64,000 bases of DNA from positions 310,001-374,000 of the forward strand of contig NZ_SRKZ01000003.1 in the NCBI RefSeq assembly GCF_004745865.1, read 5' to 3'. Origin of the DNA: Hymenobacter wooponensis. Lineage in GTDB: Bacteria; Bacteroidota; Bacteroidia; Cytophagales; Hymenobacteraceae. Made by a program: the position numbers and the translations under genes. Positions 63,751 to 64,000 of this stretch are shown piece after piece (the stretch's first letter is position 1; every line of letters starts with the position of its first letter). The notes below the pieces were generated by a model. That model had not been told where the DNA came from. It saw nothing but the letters and a program-made list of their open reading frames with translations, and made no database searches.

Positions 63751-64000
63751 ATGAATAGCATAGAGAATTCTGCCACCACCGCCCGCCCCACAATAGGCCT
63801 ACTAGAGTGGTTTCGGACGGGTGAGTACGAGCGGGTAGAGCAGGTACTGGCCGAATTGCAGGAGCTGGGCGTTACGGAGTTGCGCACCGGCGTTTCCTGG
63901 GCCGATTATTTCACCGCCGAGGGCAAGGCCTGGTACCAATGGCTGCTCCCCACGCTGGCCCGGCAGGTGCAGGTGCTCCCCTGCTTTCTGTACACGCCGC
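63751..64000 (+). CDS. Glycosidase-like protein, 3' end cut by the window
   Basis: The visible 83 residues start MNSIENSATTARPTIGLLEW. FRTGEYERVEQVLAELQELG leads to TELRTGVSWADYFTAEGKAW and LPTLARQVQVLPCFLYTP. This pattern, with helix then L-R-x-G-V-S-W at the end of the second barrel strand, is that of the first third of a TIM-barrel glycosidase such as GH39-like beta-xylosidases. The catalytic glutamates would be outside the window. It is probably the third gene of the SDR-epimerase operon. Confidence 0.6.
   Translation, partial: MNSIENSATTARPTIGLLEWFRTGEYERVEQVLAELQELGVTELRTGVSWADYFTAEGKAWYQWLLPTLARQVQVLPCFLYTP

Overview
The window looks like chromosome of a Bacteroidota bacterium, most likely Hymenobacter or a close Cytophagales relative. 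The evidence is moderately GC-rich coding DNA, a type IX secretion (T9SS) sorting domain, promoters of the form TTTG-N17-19-TAnnTTTG, almost no Shine-Dalgarno sequences before genes, LytS/LytTR-type two-component proteins, two tandem DUF2147 proteins and DUF4920. I see no rRNA, tRNA, CRISPR array, phage or insertion sequence. The species call is inference from gene content; no marker gene was searched.

Layout. 1-9 kb: an NlpC/P60 hydrolase cut by the left edge, a cryptic minus-strand small transcript, two DUF2147 proteins, a GreA-like protein, a T9SS-exported M1 peptidase, a lone oxidase subunit III, a frameshifted gene, a DUF3108/TapB-like protein and a DUF4920 lipoprotein. 9-18 kb: ligA, a periplasmic rhodanese, a polysaccharide deacetylase, dapA, a LutA-like CCG protein next to HMG-CoA lyase, and an M23 peptidase. 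18-28 kb: secreted and envelope proteins (subtilase, M28 peptidase, histidine phosphatase, DUF1028 protein), a decayed gene inside a 1.1-kb AT-rich island, and an AT-hook protein. 28-34 kb: an osmolyte ABC transporter whose binding domain appears circularly permuted, a glycosyltransferase, and an OmpR/histidine kinase pair. 34-50 kb: surE, a DoxX protein, an M14 peptidase, two tandem paralogous secreted proteins, ribBA, proC, two overlapping glycosyltransferase genes, a K+ channel with RCK domains, dnaG and an EreA/ChaN-like protein. 50-54.5 kb: a LytS-like pair in which the first member has lost its catalytic residues, then a LytTR regulator. 54.5-58.5 kb: mrp and a NifU-domain gene (Fe-S cluster assembly) and fahA. 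58.6-61 kb: the overlapping cobT-cobS-cobC genes for the cobalamin nucleotide loop. 61.9-64 kb: an SDR, an NAD-dependent epimerase and the start of a glycosidase-like gene, behind a second AT-rich island.

Most transcription units are one to three genes closed by strong hairpin terminators, several of them shared by convergent genes. Most of the window is ordinary housekeeping and envelope biology. The items most worth a second look are: the 23-residue ORF at 824-895 (minus) with a perfect Shine-Dalgarno, a Bacteroidota promoter and a terminator; the permuted binding domain in 29231-30793; the strong excess of GGCCTAG/CTAGGCC, which reaches into coding frames; the pseudokinase at 50961-52064; and the AT-rich island with its decayed gene and adjoining AT-hook gene.
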